Shown one piece after another: positions 52,094 through 60,317 of a stretch of 64,000 bases of DNA. Origin of the DNA: REEB506 sp040381035 (lineage in GTDB: Bacteria > Pseudomonadota > Alphaproteobacteria > Caulobacterales > Aquidulcibacteraceae); contig JBEIHY010000004.1 in NCBI GenBank assembly GCA_040381035.1, positions 1 to 64,000 of the forward strand. Reading direction: 5' to 3'. Below the pieces are notes generated by a model. The model saw only the letters and a list, made by a program, of their open reading frames with translations. It was not told where the DNA came from and made no database searches. A program made the translations under genes and the position numbers. Position 1 is the first letter of the stretch; the number at the start of each line of letters is the position of its first letter.

Positions 52094-53311
52094 TCATCCG
52101 TGTTCGGCTGAATTGCCGCTCAACTGGGCGGCGATTTCTGTCACCAGCCGCCGGGCGACGGCCATCTTGCCCATGCGCGGCCAACGCTCCGGGGCGCTAT
52201 TCGTCCGGATCAGGACGATTTCGTTTTCGTCGCCGCCCATCACATCGCCGGAAACATCATTGGCGACGATCCAGTCGCAGCCCTTCTTTTTGAGCTTGGT
52301 CTGGGCGTGGGTTTCGAGCTGGTCGGTCTCGGCGGCAAACCCGACGACGAGCTTTGGTCGCATCGCGCCGGATGCGGACAATGTGGCGAGGATGTCCGGG
52401 TTTTCAATCAGCTTGATGGTCGGCAAGCCGCTTTTGGATTTTTTTAACTTTTGGCCTGCGGGCGCCTCGGGGCGCCAATCGGCGACGGCGGCAAGGCACA
52501 CCGCAGCGTCGGCCGGAAGCGCTGCTTGGCAGGCTTTAAGCATTTGGTCGGCCGTTTCCACGCGCACAAGCTCCACGCCGGCCGGTGCATTGAGCGCCAC
52601 CGGCCCGCTTACCAAAGTCACCCGCGCGCCAGCGCCGGCAAGCGCTGATGCGATCGCAAATCCCTGTTTGCCGCTCGAGCGGTTTGAGATGAACCGCACC
52701 GGATCGATCGGCTCTAAGGTCGGCCCGGCAGTGACCAGCACATGCTTGCCGGCAAGCGCGCGCGCCGCGCCGGCAAGCCGCGCAATGATCCGATCCCGGA
52801 TCATTTCTGGTTCGGCCATGCGGCCGGGGCCAAATTCGCCGCACGCCATGGCGCCGACGTCCGGGCCAATCATCTCCACGCCATCGGCTTTGAGTTGGGC
52901 GAGGTTGCGCTGGGTTGCCGGGTGGCGCCACATGCGCACATTCATCGCCGGCGCCATCAGCACCGGCTTGTCCGTGGCGAGCAGGGTGGTGGAGGCGAGG
53001 TCATTGGCAAGGCCGTGGGCGGCTTTGGCCATCAAGTCGGCCGTGGCGGGTGCGACTACAACCAGATCAGCGCTGCGCGACAATTTGATATGGCCCATCT
53101 CGGCCTCATCGGTGAGGTCGAACAGGTCGGTATAAACCTTGTCTTCCGTTAACGATCCGAGCGACAGCGGGGTGACGAAGTGCGCGCCTGCCTTGGTCAA
53201 GATACTCCGGGTTCGGACATTCGCCTTCGCGAGCAGCCGGACAAGCTCCAGGCTTTTATAGGCGGCGATACCGCCGCCGACGATGAGGAGGATCTGAGCG
53301 GGCTGGGTCAT
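52094..53311 (-). CDS. coaBC: Bifunctional phosphopantothenoylcysteine decarboxylase / synthetase CoaBC
   Basis: 405 residues. N-terminal flavin-dependent CoaC domain (about 1-185) with APAMNVRMW and the active cysteine in MACGEFGPGRMAEP, then the CoaB synthetase domain (about 190-400) with VTAGPTLEPIDPVRFISNRS and SSGKQGFAIA. It makes 4'-phosphopantetheine in coenzyme A biosynthesis. Its ATG overlaps the stop of the ParE-type toxin gene by 4 bp. In related genomes coaBC normally follows ubiB; here several accessory genes separate them. Confidence 0.96.
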   Translation of the reverse strand: MTQPAQILLIVGGGIAAYKSLELVRLLAKANVRTRSILTKAGAHFVTPLSLGSLTEDKVYTDLFDLTDEAEMGHIKLSRSADLVVVAPATADLMAKAAHGLANDLASTTLLATDKPVLMAPAMNVRMWRHPATQRNLAQLKADGVEMIGPDVGAMACGEFGPGRMAEPEMIRDRIIARLAGAARALAGKHVLVTAGPTLEPIDPVRFISNRSSGKQGFAIASALAGAGARVTLVSGPVALNAPAGVELVRVETADQMLKACQAALPADAAVCLAAVADWRPEAPAGQKLKKSKSGLPTIKLIENPDILATLSASGAMRPKLVVGFAAETDQLETHAQTKLKKKGCDWIVANDVSGDVMGGDENEIVLIRTNSAPERWPRMGKMAVARRLVTEIAAQLSGNSAEHG

Positions 53312-53595
53312 GGGAAGGGTCTATCCATGCGACCATAAAAGATGGGCAACACCAAAATCGTATCGCCGACCAACCGGTAAAGAATGATATCGGGTGTGCG
53401 CGGAACTGGTTTCTCGCGATAGGGAGCTAATTCCACCCTTCGCTCCATGCAAGGATGTTCTGACAAAAGAAGAATGGACCTTCCGATGGCGCTGATCACC
53501 TTGTCCGCGGCGCCGGGCGAAGAAGTGCGCCGGTTTGCTTCGATGGCGGTCAGATCGTCGCGAGCGTCGCCGCCAAGCGCGACTGTTAGGGCCAT
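53308..53595 (-). CDS. ParE/RelE-type toxin, intact
   Basis: 95 residues. The pattern is that of ParE toxins: an N-terminal ARDDLTAIEAN helix, PGAADKVISAIGRSI in helix 2, and the C-terminal sheet PDIILYRLVGDTILVLPIFYG ending RMDRPFP (split). ParE poisons DNA gyrase; RelE-like relatives cut mRNA. Its ATG overlaps the 3' end of the broken antitoxin frame by 10 bp, as in an ordinary TA operon, and its TGA overlaps the coaBC ATG by 4 bp. No intact antitoxin is adjacent, so the toxin may be silent, inactive, or controlled by an antitoxin elsewhere. Confidence 0.82.
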   Translation of the reverse strand: MALTVALGGDARDDLTAIEANRRTSSPGAADKVISAIGRSILLLSEHPCMERRVELAPYREKPVPRTPDIILYRLVGDTILVLPIFYGRMDRPFP

Positions 53596-53846
53596 GGAAC
53601 GCCGGCGCGCCGGAAAATCGCGGCAACCGCTTTGCTGTCAGCGAAGCCTTCCGTGCTGATGCGCGCTTTGGCCGCCGCCCCAAGGTTCGTCAGTTCTTCA
53701 TCGGTCCAGCCTCAAACTGCCGCCGCGTTCGCGCGCACCAGCGAAGCGACAAACTCAGACACGCTGGCGCCGGCTGAAGCGGCTTCGGCTTCCAATGCGG
53801 TGGCGGTTTCTTCGCCGAGTTCCAGGGTTAAGATACGGTTCGACAT
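53586..53846 (-). pseudogene. ParD-type antitoxin interrupted by an in-frame TGA
   Basis: ATG 53846 starts a ribbon-helix-helix frame (MSNRILTLELGEETATALEA, then SVSEFVASLVRANAAAV) that stops at TGA 53712-53714 after 44 residues. In the same phase, coding resumes as GWTDEELTNLGAAAKARI and ends TAA at 53586, just past the toxin start. The first part is the DNA-binding domain, the second the toxin-binding domain, so the stop separates them. A single substitution would restore an 86-residue ParD-like protein. Real nonsense mutation versus sequence error cannot be told here. Confidence 0.78.
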
Positions 53847-53896
53847 CTTTGCAATGTTAGCACAACCGGGGGCGCCGGGGAAAGATTTGTGCGTGA

Positions 53897-54154
53897 TCAG
53901 CCGCCGCTCAACGCCTGGACGATGGTGATTTCGTCAGACGATCGCACGGCCATCTCAAGGTCAAATACCTGCACGCCGTTTACAAATACGCGCATGTGGC
54001 GGCGGATGCGGTCCTGCTCGTCGACCATGCGGTAGCGCAAGCCGGGATGGCGCCGATCGATGTCGCGCCGAAGCGCGTCAAGCGTTGCGCCCTCGGCGTC
54101 AACAATCGCTGCGCCAGTATAGGAGTGCAGCGGCGAGGGGATGCGCACGCGCAT
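53897..54154 (-). CDS. MoaD/ThiS-like sulfur carrier protein
   Basis: 85 residues, beta-grasp fold. It begins MRVRIPSPLHSYTGAA, has HMRVFVNGVQVFDLEMAV with SSDEITIVQALSGG at the end. The C-terminal Gly-Gly is the site that is adenylated and thiolated in MoaD, ThiS and related carriers. It is not clearly MoaD, since no moaE or moaA is nearby; such small carriers often accompany the Asp-box repeat gene next door (4-bp gap). Partner unknown. Confidence 0.85.
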   Translation of the reverse strand: MRVRIPSPLHSYTGAAIVDAEGATLDALRRDIDRRHPGLRYRMVDEQDRIRRHMRVFVNGVQVFDLEMAVRSSDEITIVQALSGG

Positions 54155-54158
54155 TGCG

Positions 54159-55178
54159 TCAACGCATCATGGCCGCTTCCACCGCATAGATATGCGGCAG
54201 GTGGCGCGCGATATTGGCCCAGGTCTCGCCTTCGTCCGGGCTCGCCCAAACCTCGCCGCAGGTGGCGCCGAGATAGAGGCCAGCGGGATCAAACGCGTCG
54301 ATGCTCATCGCCTGGCGCAGGACGGTCCACCAGGCATGGGCCGGCGGCATGCCGTGATCGAGCCGCCGCCAGGTCTCGCCGCCGTCGCGCGTGGCATAGG
54401 CGGCGAGGCGCCCGCCGGGCGCGGTGCGTGGCCAGACATCGCTGGCATCCATCGCGAACACGAAGGCGGCATCGGCGTCGCGCGGATGGACGAGCATGGG
54501 AAAGCCGATATCGCCCACCTCTTGCGGCATTGCGCGCCCGATGCGGCGCCATTCCGTATTCGGACGATTGAGCCAATAGATGCCGCAATGGTTCTGCTGA
54601 TAGAGCCGACCGGGCTCCGATGGGCACAGCCGCACGCAATGCGGATCATGCGACTTGATGTCGTCCTGGACGAGCATGTGGAACACTTCGAGCCCTTCAA
54701 CCAAGGGCTTCCACGACGCGCCGCGATCACGCGATTCATGCACGCCGCCGGACGACATGGCGACATAGAGATGGGCCGCATCGCGCGGGTCGACGATGAC
54801 GGAATGCAGTTTCGGCCCGCCGGGCGTGCCGTCTTGCGGGCCACCCATCCAGACGCGGTATTGCGCATCGTCATTAAGGCCGCTGACGGGCGCCCAGGTC
54901 GCGCCGCCGTCTTCGCTGCGGAATAAGCCATGCGGCGAAACGCCGGCATACCAGACGCCCGGCTCTGTTGGATTGCTGGGCTTCAGCCAGAAGGTGTGAT
55001 CGACGGCCCGGCCGGTTTCGCCTTCTGGCGCCTTGGGGAAGGCCGGCGGTTGCTTGGCTTCGGCCCATGTCGCGCCGAAATCGGTGGAGCGGAAAATCGT
55101 TGGGCCGAGATGGCCGGTCTTGGCGGCGGCCAACAAGGTTTTCCCGTCGCGCGGATCGAGCACGGCGTGATGAATCAT
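54159..55178 (-). CDS. Asp-box (BNR/sialidase-like) repeat protein, main open frame
   Basis: 339 residues. At least five Asp boxes (S-x-D-x-G-x-T-W) are seen: STDFGATW, SEDGGATW, SRDRGASW, TRDGGETW and SPDEGETW, so the protein is a beta-propeller of the exo-sialidase/VPS10-like type. No sialidase catalytic residues can be assigned. The conserved N-terminal LLVATKKGLF segment lies upstream in another frame (see next entry), so the start at ATG 55178 is an internal one. It precedes the MoaD-like gene by 4 bp on the same strand, a commonly conserved pair. Confidence 0.75.
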   Translation of the reverse strand: MIHHAVLDPRDGKTLLAAAKTGHLGPTIFRSTDFGATWAEAKQPPAFPKAPEGETGRAVDHTFWLKPSNPTEPGVWYAGVSPHGLFRSEDGGATWAPVSGLNDDAQYRVWMGGPQDGTPGGPKLHSVIVDPRDAAHLYVAMSSGGVHESRDRGASWKPLVEGLEVFHMLVQDDIKSHDPHCVRLCPSEPGRLYQQNHCGIYWLNRPNTEWRRIGRAMPQEVGDIGFPMLVHPRDADAAFVFAMDASDVWPRTAPGGRLAAYATRDGGETWRRLDHGMPPAHAWWTVLRQAMSIDAFDPAGLYLGATCGEVWASPDEGETWANIARHLPHIYAVEAAMMR

Positions 55179-55285
55179 ATGACCCAGAAAATGCGAATCT
55201 GAGAATGTCCAATGCGCGCGCGCTGCATCGCTGCGGCCGATGAACAGGCCCTTTTTGTCGCGACCAGAAGAACGATGGAGGCCAT
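55179..55285 (-). pseudogene. Frameshifted N-terminus of the Asp-box protein
   Basis: ATG 55285 begins MASIVLLVAT in one frame; the family continuation KKGLFIGRSDAARAHWTFSD lies in the next frame and runs on to the ATG at 55178. The switch point is in the run TTTTTGTCGCG (plus strand, 55254-55264), where one G appears to be missing. Restoring one base gives a single frame of about 375 residues. This could be a true mutation or an error in a homopolymer run. Confidence 0.7.
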
Positions 55286-55351
55286 GGCGACGCTTTCAGT
55301 CTGGAGCTGCGCCAAGCATACCGCCGCGGTGCGGCGTCTCAATGGCGAAGA

Positions 55352-56881
55352 TCAAAGCCCCGCATAGTACGCGATGAACACCGCCACGGCGCCGACCGCG
55401 AGGCCGATGAAAAAGCTCATCCAGGAAATGCCCTGGCGCTGGGCCGGCGGCGGGCCGCGGCGCACTTCGTTGGCGGCGCCTTCTAGGGCGGCCAGCGTCT
55501 GCGGAAGGCGGCGCAGCGCGCCGAAACCAATGCTGGCCTCATCCATCACCCGCCGGCGCATGCCGTCGACGCTGATTTCGCGCTTCACCCAGCGCTCCAC
55601 GATCGGCCGCGAAGCCGCCCACATATCGTGCTTGGGATCGAGCGCGCGCGCGACGCCTTCGACCTGCACCATGGTCTTTTGCAGCATCACCAGTTCGGGC
55701 CGCAAATGCATGCCGAAGAGATGCGTGACGTCAAACAGCTGCAAGAGCAGGCGGCTCATCGAAATGCCATCGGCGGTTTTGCCAAAGATCGGCTCGCCGA
55801 TGGCGCGCAGCGCTTGGGCGAATTCTTCCACCGTGTGCTTTTCCGGCACATAGCCGGCTTCCTGGTGAACCTCCGCGACGCGGCGATAATCGCGACGCAG
55901 AAAGCCAAACAGGATCTCGGCAAGGTAGCGCCGCTCCTTGACGCCAATGCGGCCCATGATTCCGAAATCAACAACCCACAGCTTGCCGTCTTTGCCGTAG
56001 ATCAAATTGCCTTCGTGCATGTCGGCATGGAAGAAGCCGTGATCGAGGGCGGCGGCGAGAAAGCCGCGGGTGATCGCCATCGCGAGGGCCGGGCGGTCGG
56101 CGCCTGCTTTGTCGAGGGCGGTCATGTCGGTGAGTGCAACGCCGTCGATCCAGGTCTGGGTTAGCACTCGTTTGGAGCTGCGCGTCCAATCGATTTCCGG
56201 AACCTGGAAGTAGCCTTCCTTCTGCGCCACTTCGCGAAACTCGGCGGCGGCGCCAGCTTCCAGGCGCAGATCCAATTCACGCTCCAGCGCTTGGGCGACG
56301 GTCTCGACAAGCTGGACCGGCTCCAGCCGGCGGGAGTCCTTGCTGAACAGTTCGATGGCGGCGGCGCCAAAATGCAATGCCGCCATTTCGCGGCGCAGTT
56401 TCTTTTCGATCCGCGGGCGCAGGATTTTCACCGCCGCCGGGCCGGTGCGTGGATGCACTGCCATATGGACTTGCGCGATTGAGGCCGCCGCCAAGGCTTC
56501 GGAGACGCGGCCGAATTGGCCCTCAATGTCGCCGAGTTCCGCATTGATCGTGTCGAGCGCGCGCTCGCGCGAGAAGGGCGGCAGGCGGTCCTTGAGGCGG
56601 CCGAGATCGTGGGCGGCGGTGATGCCGATCACGTCCGGGCGCGTCGCCAGGAACTGGCCGAACTTCACATAGGCCGGCCCGAGTTTTTCGAGCGCCATGG
56701 CCAGGCGCGCGCCCGGCGACTTCGGCGCCCGCCGACGCGAAAAGAGATGCAGCAGCCGCCCCGTAAAGCGCCAACCCAGCGGCAAGCGCTCCTCATATTC
56801 CTTCGGCAGGATGGCGTCATAGCGCACCAAGACCCAACCGACGCGCAGCAGGCGGAAGATGTGCTCCAGCCCAAACATCAA
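55352..56881 (-). CDS. ubiB: Ubiquinone biosynthesis ABC1-type kinase UbiB
   Basis: 509 residues. UbiB/ABC1/ADCK atypical kinase: KFGQ motif in AYVKFGQFLATRPDV (near 70-85), Ala-rich loop in ALAAASIAQVHMAV, HADMHEGNLI (catalytic-type loop) and VVDFGIMGRI. Two C-terminal membrane segments (about 485-507, MSFFIGLAVGAVAVFIAYYAG) anchor it. It acts in coenzyme Q assembly. The start overlaps the ubiE stop by 4 bp. The gene order mutM-ubiE-ubiB is typical of alphaproteobacteria. Confidence 0.96.
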   Translation of the reverse strand: MMFGLEHIFRLLRVGWVLVRYDAILPKEYEERLPLGWRFTGRLLHLFSRRRAPKSPGARLAMALEKLGPAYVKFGQFLATRPDVIGITAAHDLGRLKDRLPPFSRERALDTINAELGDIEGQFGRVSEALAAASIAQVHMAVHPRTGPAAVKILRPRIEKKLRREMAALHFGAAAIELFSKDSRRLEPVQLVETVAQALERELDLRLEAGAAAEFREVAQKEGYFQVPEIDWTRSSKRVLTQTWIDGVALTDMTALDKAGADRPALAMAITRGFLAAALDHGFFHADMHEGNLIYGKDGKLWVVDFGIMGRIGVKERRYLAEILFGFLRRDYRRVAEVHQEAGYVPEKHTVEEFAQALRAIGEPIFGKTADGISMSRLLLQLFDVTHLFGMHLRPELVMLQKTMVQVEGVARALDPKHDMWAASRPIVERWVKREISVDGMRRRVMDEASIGFGALRRLPQTLAALEGAANEVRRGPPPAQRQGISWMSFFIGLAVGAVAVFIAYYAGL

Positions 56882-57645
56882 ATCGCCCAGCCAAGATGCA
56901 AGGCCGCGACCCCGGCGGTGAAGTTGCGATAGGTCACGCGCGAGAAGCCGGCCGCTGCAATCATGCCGGCGAAACGCTCTTGGTCGGGGAAGCGGCGGAT
57001 GCTTTCAACGAGGTAGCGATAGGCCGGTTCGTCCTTGGCGATCATCCGGCCGATGCGCGGGATGACCTGGAAGGAGAACGCGTCATAAGCGGGCTCCAGC
57101 GCCCCGATGGCGACCTTGGAAAACTCAAGGCACGCGAAACGACCGCCGGGCTTCAGCACGCGGCGCGCTTCGGTAAGAACATTCGGGATGTGGGTGACAT
57201 TGCGGATGCCGAAGGCGATGGTGACAGCGTCGCAGAAGCGGTCCGGGAAGGGCAGCTTCTCAGCGTCGGCGGCGGACCAGATCAGGCCGTCTTCGCCGCG
57301 CGCGCGGCCGGCGGCGAGCATCTCTTCGTTGATGTCGGTGACATAGACCACGCCGGGATTGAGGCTGCGGCGGCGGGCGGCGGCGTCCATTCGCTTCTTC
57401 AGCCGCCGGGCAATGTCGCCCGTGCCGCCGGCGAGGTCGAGGATCACATCGCCCGGCTGGGGATTGACCGCATCGGCCATGGCGGCCTTCCACAGCCGAT
57501 GCATGCCGCCGCTCATCAGATCGTTCATCAGGTCGTAACGGATCGCCACGCGCTCAAACACGTCGCGGACGCGGGCGGCCTTTTCGGCGCGCGGCACGTC
57601 TTCAAAGCCGAATGAGACGGCGTCCGGGGAGGGCTGGTCTGCCAT
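56878..57645 (-). CDS. ubiE: Ubiquinone/menaquinone C-methyltransferase UbiE
   Basis: 255 residues. SAM-binding motif DVILDLAGGTGDIARRLKKR (near 64-83), and the UbiE signatures YDLMNDLMSGGMHRLWK and DAVTIAFGIRNVTHIP plus GGRFACLEFSK. It methylates carbon 2 of the ubiquinone ring. It diverges from mutM across 82 bp (57646-57727) and overlaps ubiB by 4 bp. Confidence 0.97.
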   Translation of the reverse strand: MADQPSPDAVSFGFEDVPRAEKAARVRDVFERVAIRYDLMNDLMSGGMHRLWKAAMADAVNPQPGDVILDLAGGTGDIARRLKKRMDAAARRRSLNPGVVYVTDINEEMLAAGRARGEDGLIWSAADAEKLPFPDRFCDAVTIAFGIRNVTHIPNVLTEARRVLKPGGRFACLEFSKVAIGALEPAYDAFSFQVIPRIGRMIAKDEPAYRYLVESIRRFPDQERFAGMIAAAGFSRVTYRNFTAGVAALHLGWAI

Positions 57646-57727
57646 TGAGCGGCGACCATAGCCGCCTCCAGGTTAAGGCGCTATATCCCAAAGGCGGCGT
57701 TCCGCCTTGCTTTCCAAATGGTTGACG

Positions 57728-58585
57728 ATGCCGGAATTGCCGGAAGTGGAGACGGTGCGGCGGGGCCTGGCGCCGGTGCTGGAAGGGGCGGTGTTGGCGC
57801 GGGTAGAGGCGCGGCGGCCTGATTTGCGCTTTCCGCTTCCCGAACGGATGGCCGAGCGGCTCACCGGGGCGCGGGTCACGGCGCTGCGGCGGCGGGCCAA
57901 GTATCTGCTGATCGATCTCGATCGCAATGAGACGCTGATCAGCCATTTGGGGATGAGCGGGCGCTGGATTGTGTCCGGTCGCGCAGGCCAGCCCGGCGAC
58001 TTTTACTTCGAGGGCCCGCATCTGCCGGCCCATGACCATGTGATCCTGGAAACCGCCGCCGGCGGCCTTCTGACCTATAACGATCCCCGCCGGTTCGGGT
58101 TTCTTGATCTGGCGGCGACCGATGCGCTGGAAGAGACAAGCCATTTCAAAGGCATGGGGCCAGAGCCGCTGGGCAATGCATTTACCGGCGATCACCTTGC
58201 GGCGGCGTTTGCCGGCAAGAGCCAGAATGTGAAGGCGAAGCTTCTGGATCAGCGGATCATTGCTGGCCTTGGCAATATCTATGTTTGCGAAGCGCTGTGG
58301 CGCGCCGGGATCAGCCCGAAGCGGGCAGCCGGGCGGATCGCGCCGGGGCGGCTTGGCGTTTTGGCGCAAGCGATCCGCGAGGTGCTGGGAGAGGCCATCC
58401 TGGCCGGCGGCTCGACCCTGCGGGACTTCGCGGCGGTCGATGGCGCGGCCGGCGGCTTCCAGCAGCGCTTTGCGGTTTACGACCAGGCGGGCGGCGGCTG
58501 CCAGCGGCCGGGCTGCGGCGGGGTCATCCGGCGGGCGGTGCAGGCCGGGCGTTCAACATTCTATTGCGCGGTTTGTCAGCGCTGA
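57728..58585 (+). CDS. mutM: Formamidopyrimidine-DNA glycosylase
   Basis: 285 residues from ATG 57728. The mature N-terminus PELPEVETVRRGL carries the catalytic Pro and Glu, the helix-two-turns-helix is in KAKLLDQRIIAGLGNIYVCE, and a C-terminal zinc finger has CQRPGCGGVIRRA and FYCAVCQR. It removes 8-oxoguanine and nicks the strand. The frame extends seven codons upstream (57707), but catalysis requires Pro as the first residue, which fixes the start. Confidence 0.97.
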   Translation: MPELPEVETVRRGLAPVLEGAVLARVEARRPDLRFPLPERMAERLTGARVTALRRRAKYLLIDLDRNETLISHLGMSGRWIVSGRAGQPGDFYFEGPHLPAHDHVILETAAGGLLTYNDPRRFGFLDLAATDALEETSHFKGMGPEPLGNAFTGDHLAAAFAGKSQNVKAKLLDQRIIAGLGNIYVCEALWRAGISPKRAAGRIAPGRLGVLAQAIREVLGEAILAGGSTLRDFAAVDGAAGGFQQRFAVYDQAGGGCQRPGCGGVIRRAVQAGRSTFYCAVCQR

Positions 58586-58629
58586 AACAAAATTGCGGTT
58601 GCCGGCGAAACGCCTTAACGGACTCAAGC

Positions 58630-59013
58630 ATGAACAAATTCCTTCTCACCGCGGCGGTGGTCGGCGCCTTTCTCGCTGACGCTGCGATCGCTGAAACCAA
58701 GTTCTTGGCCCTGCTGGAAGATATGCCCTTGGCCCCCGGTCTGGTGGAGACACCTGGCGCGGCGCTGGCGTTTGAAAGCCGCGACGGGCGCATCCTGATC
58801 GCGCGCGCCGCCGGCAAGGCCGAGATCGGGGCCGTGCGCGACTATTACCAGTCCGCGCTGCCGGCCCTTGGCTGGGCGGCGATCGACAAGCCCGGCGATC
58901 TGCACTTTCAGCGCGGCCGCGAGCGGCTGACCGTTTCGCTCGACGCCCAGGCGCGGGGGGCGGTTGAGGCGCGGTTCACCGTCGTGGCGCAACCTTCGGC
59001 GCGGGCGCTCTAG
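58630..59013 (+). CDS. Small secreted protein of unknown function
   Basis: 127 residues. A signal peptide (MNKFLLTAAVVGAFLADAAI, cleavage near residue 21) precedes a mixed alpha/beta domain with EIGAVRDYYQSALPALGWAA and LHFQRGRERLTVSLDAQ; this layout is seen in small periplasmic proteins with a DUF-like fold, but I do not name one. It lies 44 bp after mutM on the same strand. The open frame upstream of ATG 58630 is inside mutM and is rejected. Confidence 0.75.
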   Translation: MNKFLLTAAVVGAFLADAAIAETKFLALLEDMPLAPGLVETPGAALAFESRDGRILIARAAGKAEIGAVRDYYQSALPALGWAAIDKPGDLHFQRGRERLTVSLDAQARGAVEARFTVVAQPSARAL

Positions 59014-59253
59014 GGGCTGCCCATTAGGATATCGAGTGTGTTGATTTCGACGTCGCCGCAAACGCGTTTGCGATGACATCGAGCGGACGGATCACCAGGG
59101 CCGCGCCGGGTCGTTCCATAGTCCGTGGACTGCAATATGGGCGTTGGAGCGCGCCATGTCTTCTGCATGTTCATAGATGAACGCAGCGATAATTCAGCGT
59201 TTCTGACATGCCCCAATGTTAGCCAACTTCGACAACTGCGACCACCCCCAAAC

Positions 59254-59290
59254 CAAAACGCCCCGACCTTGCGGCCGGGGCGTTCGGTTT
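59254..59290 (-). terminator. Intrinsic terminator of the BI-1 gene
   Basis: On the minus strand AACGCCCCGGCC-GCAA-GGTCGGGGCGTT forms a strong GC-rich stem (59258-59285) followed by TTGGTTT. It lies 17 bp after the stop of the BI-1 gene. The rest of 59014-59253 holds no gene that I can support; a 68-codon frame there looks non-coding. Confidence 0.8.
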
Positions 59291-59306
59291 TAGCTTTGCG
59301 CCAAAC

Positions 59307-60068
59307 TCACTCGCGTGAGCTGAGCAGCGACAGCAGCATCTGAAAGATCTGCACGAACGAGATGTACAGGTTCAGAGCGCCCATATTGGTCATCACCGCC
59401 ATGGAGCGGGCGTCACCCTGCAGCTGGAAATAGCTGTATTTCAGGTTTTGCGTTTCAAACGCCACGAGTAGGCCGAACACCGCCAGCATCGCAACCTGGA
59501 GGCCAACTTCCAGCATTCCATTCTTGAAGATGAACAGGTTGAGCAGGCTGATGGCCAAGCCGCCAAACATGGCGATCACCAGGAAGCTGCCGATCGGCGA
59601 CAGGTCTTTCTTGGTCGTGTAGCCCCACAGGCTCAGACCGCCGAAGCCAATGGCCGTGACCAGGAAGGCTTGCGCCATGATGCCGAAGGTCGGCGCCAGA
59701 GTGCGCCCGCCCGCTGTGTTCAGCGCCAAGCCGTTGGCCGCCGCAGCAACCCACACGCCCAGGCCCGCGCCCATCAGCGTCACGATCGACCAATACAGAA
59801 CGCCCGAGCCGGTCGGCGAGGGGTTGCGCATCAGGAACATGGAGCCGAGCAGCAGCACCAACGGGCCCCACTGAACGAGGTAAACGACTGGCGGCGCCAG
59901 CACGACCTGCGTCACCGGGGCAACGGAGCCGACCGTCCAGGCGATGATCGCCGACAGGACGAGGCCCATCGCCATCTTGTTGTAAACGCCGAGCATGAAG
60001 CTGCGCAGACCGGCATCCACGGCCATGTCGGCGCGCCCCATGGGCACTGAGCCGGGGAAATTGTTCAT
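59307..60068 (-). CDS. Bax inhibitor-1 / YccA family membrane protein
   Basis: 253 residues from ATG 60068, with AAGGAGG 7 bases upstream, a strong ribosome site that fixes the start over the frame opening at 60089. Seven membrane helices (about 25-250) with VYNKMAMGLVLSAIIAWTVG at the first and a last hydrophobic segment LNLYISFVQIFQMLLSLLSS. Family members are proton-sensitive calcium leak channels or modulators of the FtsH protease in E. coli (YccA). Function here is inferred from the family only. Confidence 0.93.
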   Translation of the reverse strand: MNNFPGSVPMGRADMAVDAGLRSFMLGVYNKMAMGLVLSAIIAWTVGSVAPVTQVVLAPPVVYLVQWGPLVLLLGSMFLMRNPSPTGSGVLYWSIVTLMGAGLGVWVAAAANGLALNTAGGRTLAPTFGIMAQAFLVTAIGFGGLSLWGYTTKKDLSPIGSFLVIAMFGGLAISLLNLFIFKNGMLEVGLQVAMLAVFGLLVAFETQNLKYSYFQLQGDARSMAVMTNMGALNLYISFVQIFQMLLSLLSSRE

Positions 60069-60317
60069 CAAAGCCTCCTTAGCCTGCATATAAACACTAG
60101 GCCGTGCGCGAAATATGGCGAACCTAACGCGGCGCGCAAGCGGTTGAGGCCCCGGAACAGGCCGTGATCACGAGAGTTTTATGTGTGACGCCTGCGAAAC
60201 GATCGCGCCGATGGGGCGCATTTCACCATTGACGGCTTCAGCGTCAGCGGCTATCTGCCCGCCTCCGCTTGCGCTGCACCCGCCGCGCAGGCTCCCTTTT
60301 GTTTGTGGCAGGCCGTT

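Noticed and set aside
50659..53846. Alternative genetic code reading TAG and TGA as sense
   Set aside because: Neighbouring genes end normally at TGA and TAG (for example lysC at TGA, fliK at TAG), so recoding of these codons genome-wide is unlikely.
59010..59216. 68-codon minus-strand frame
   Set aside because: No ribosome site or recognisable family, atypical composition; overlaps the previous gene's stop.
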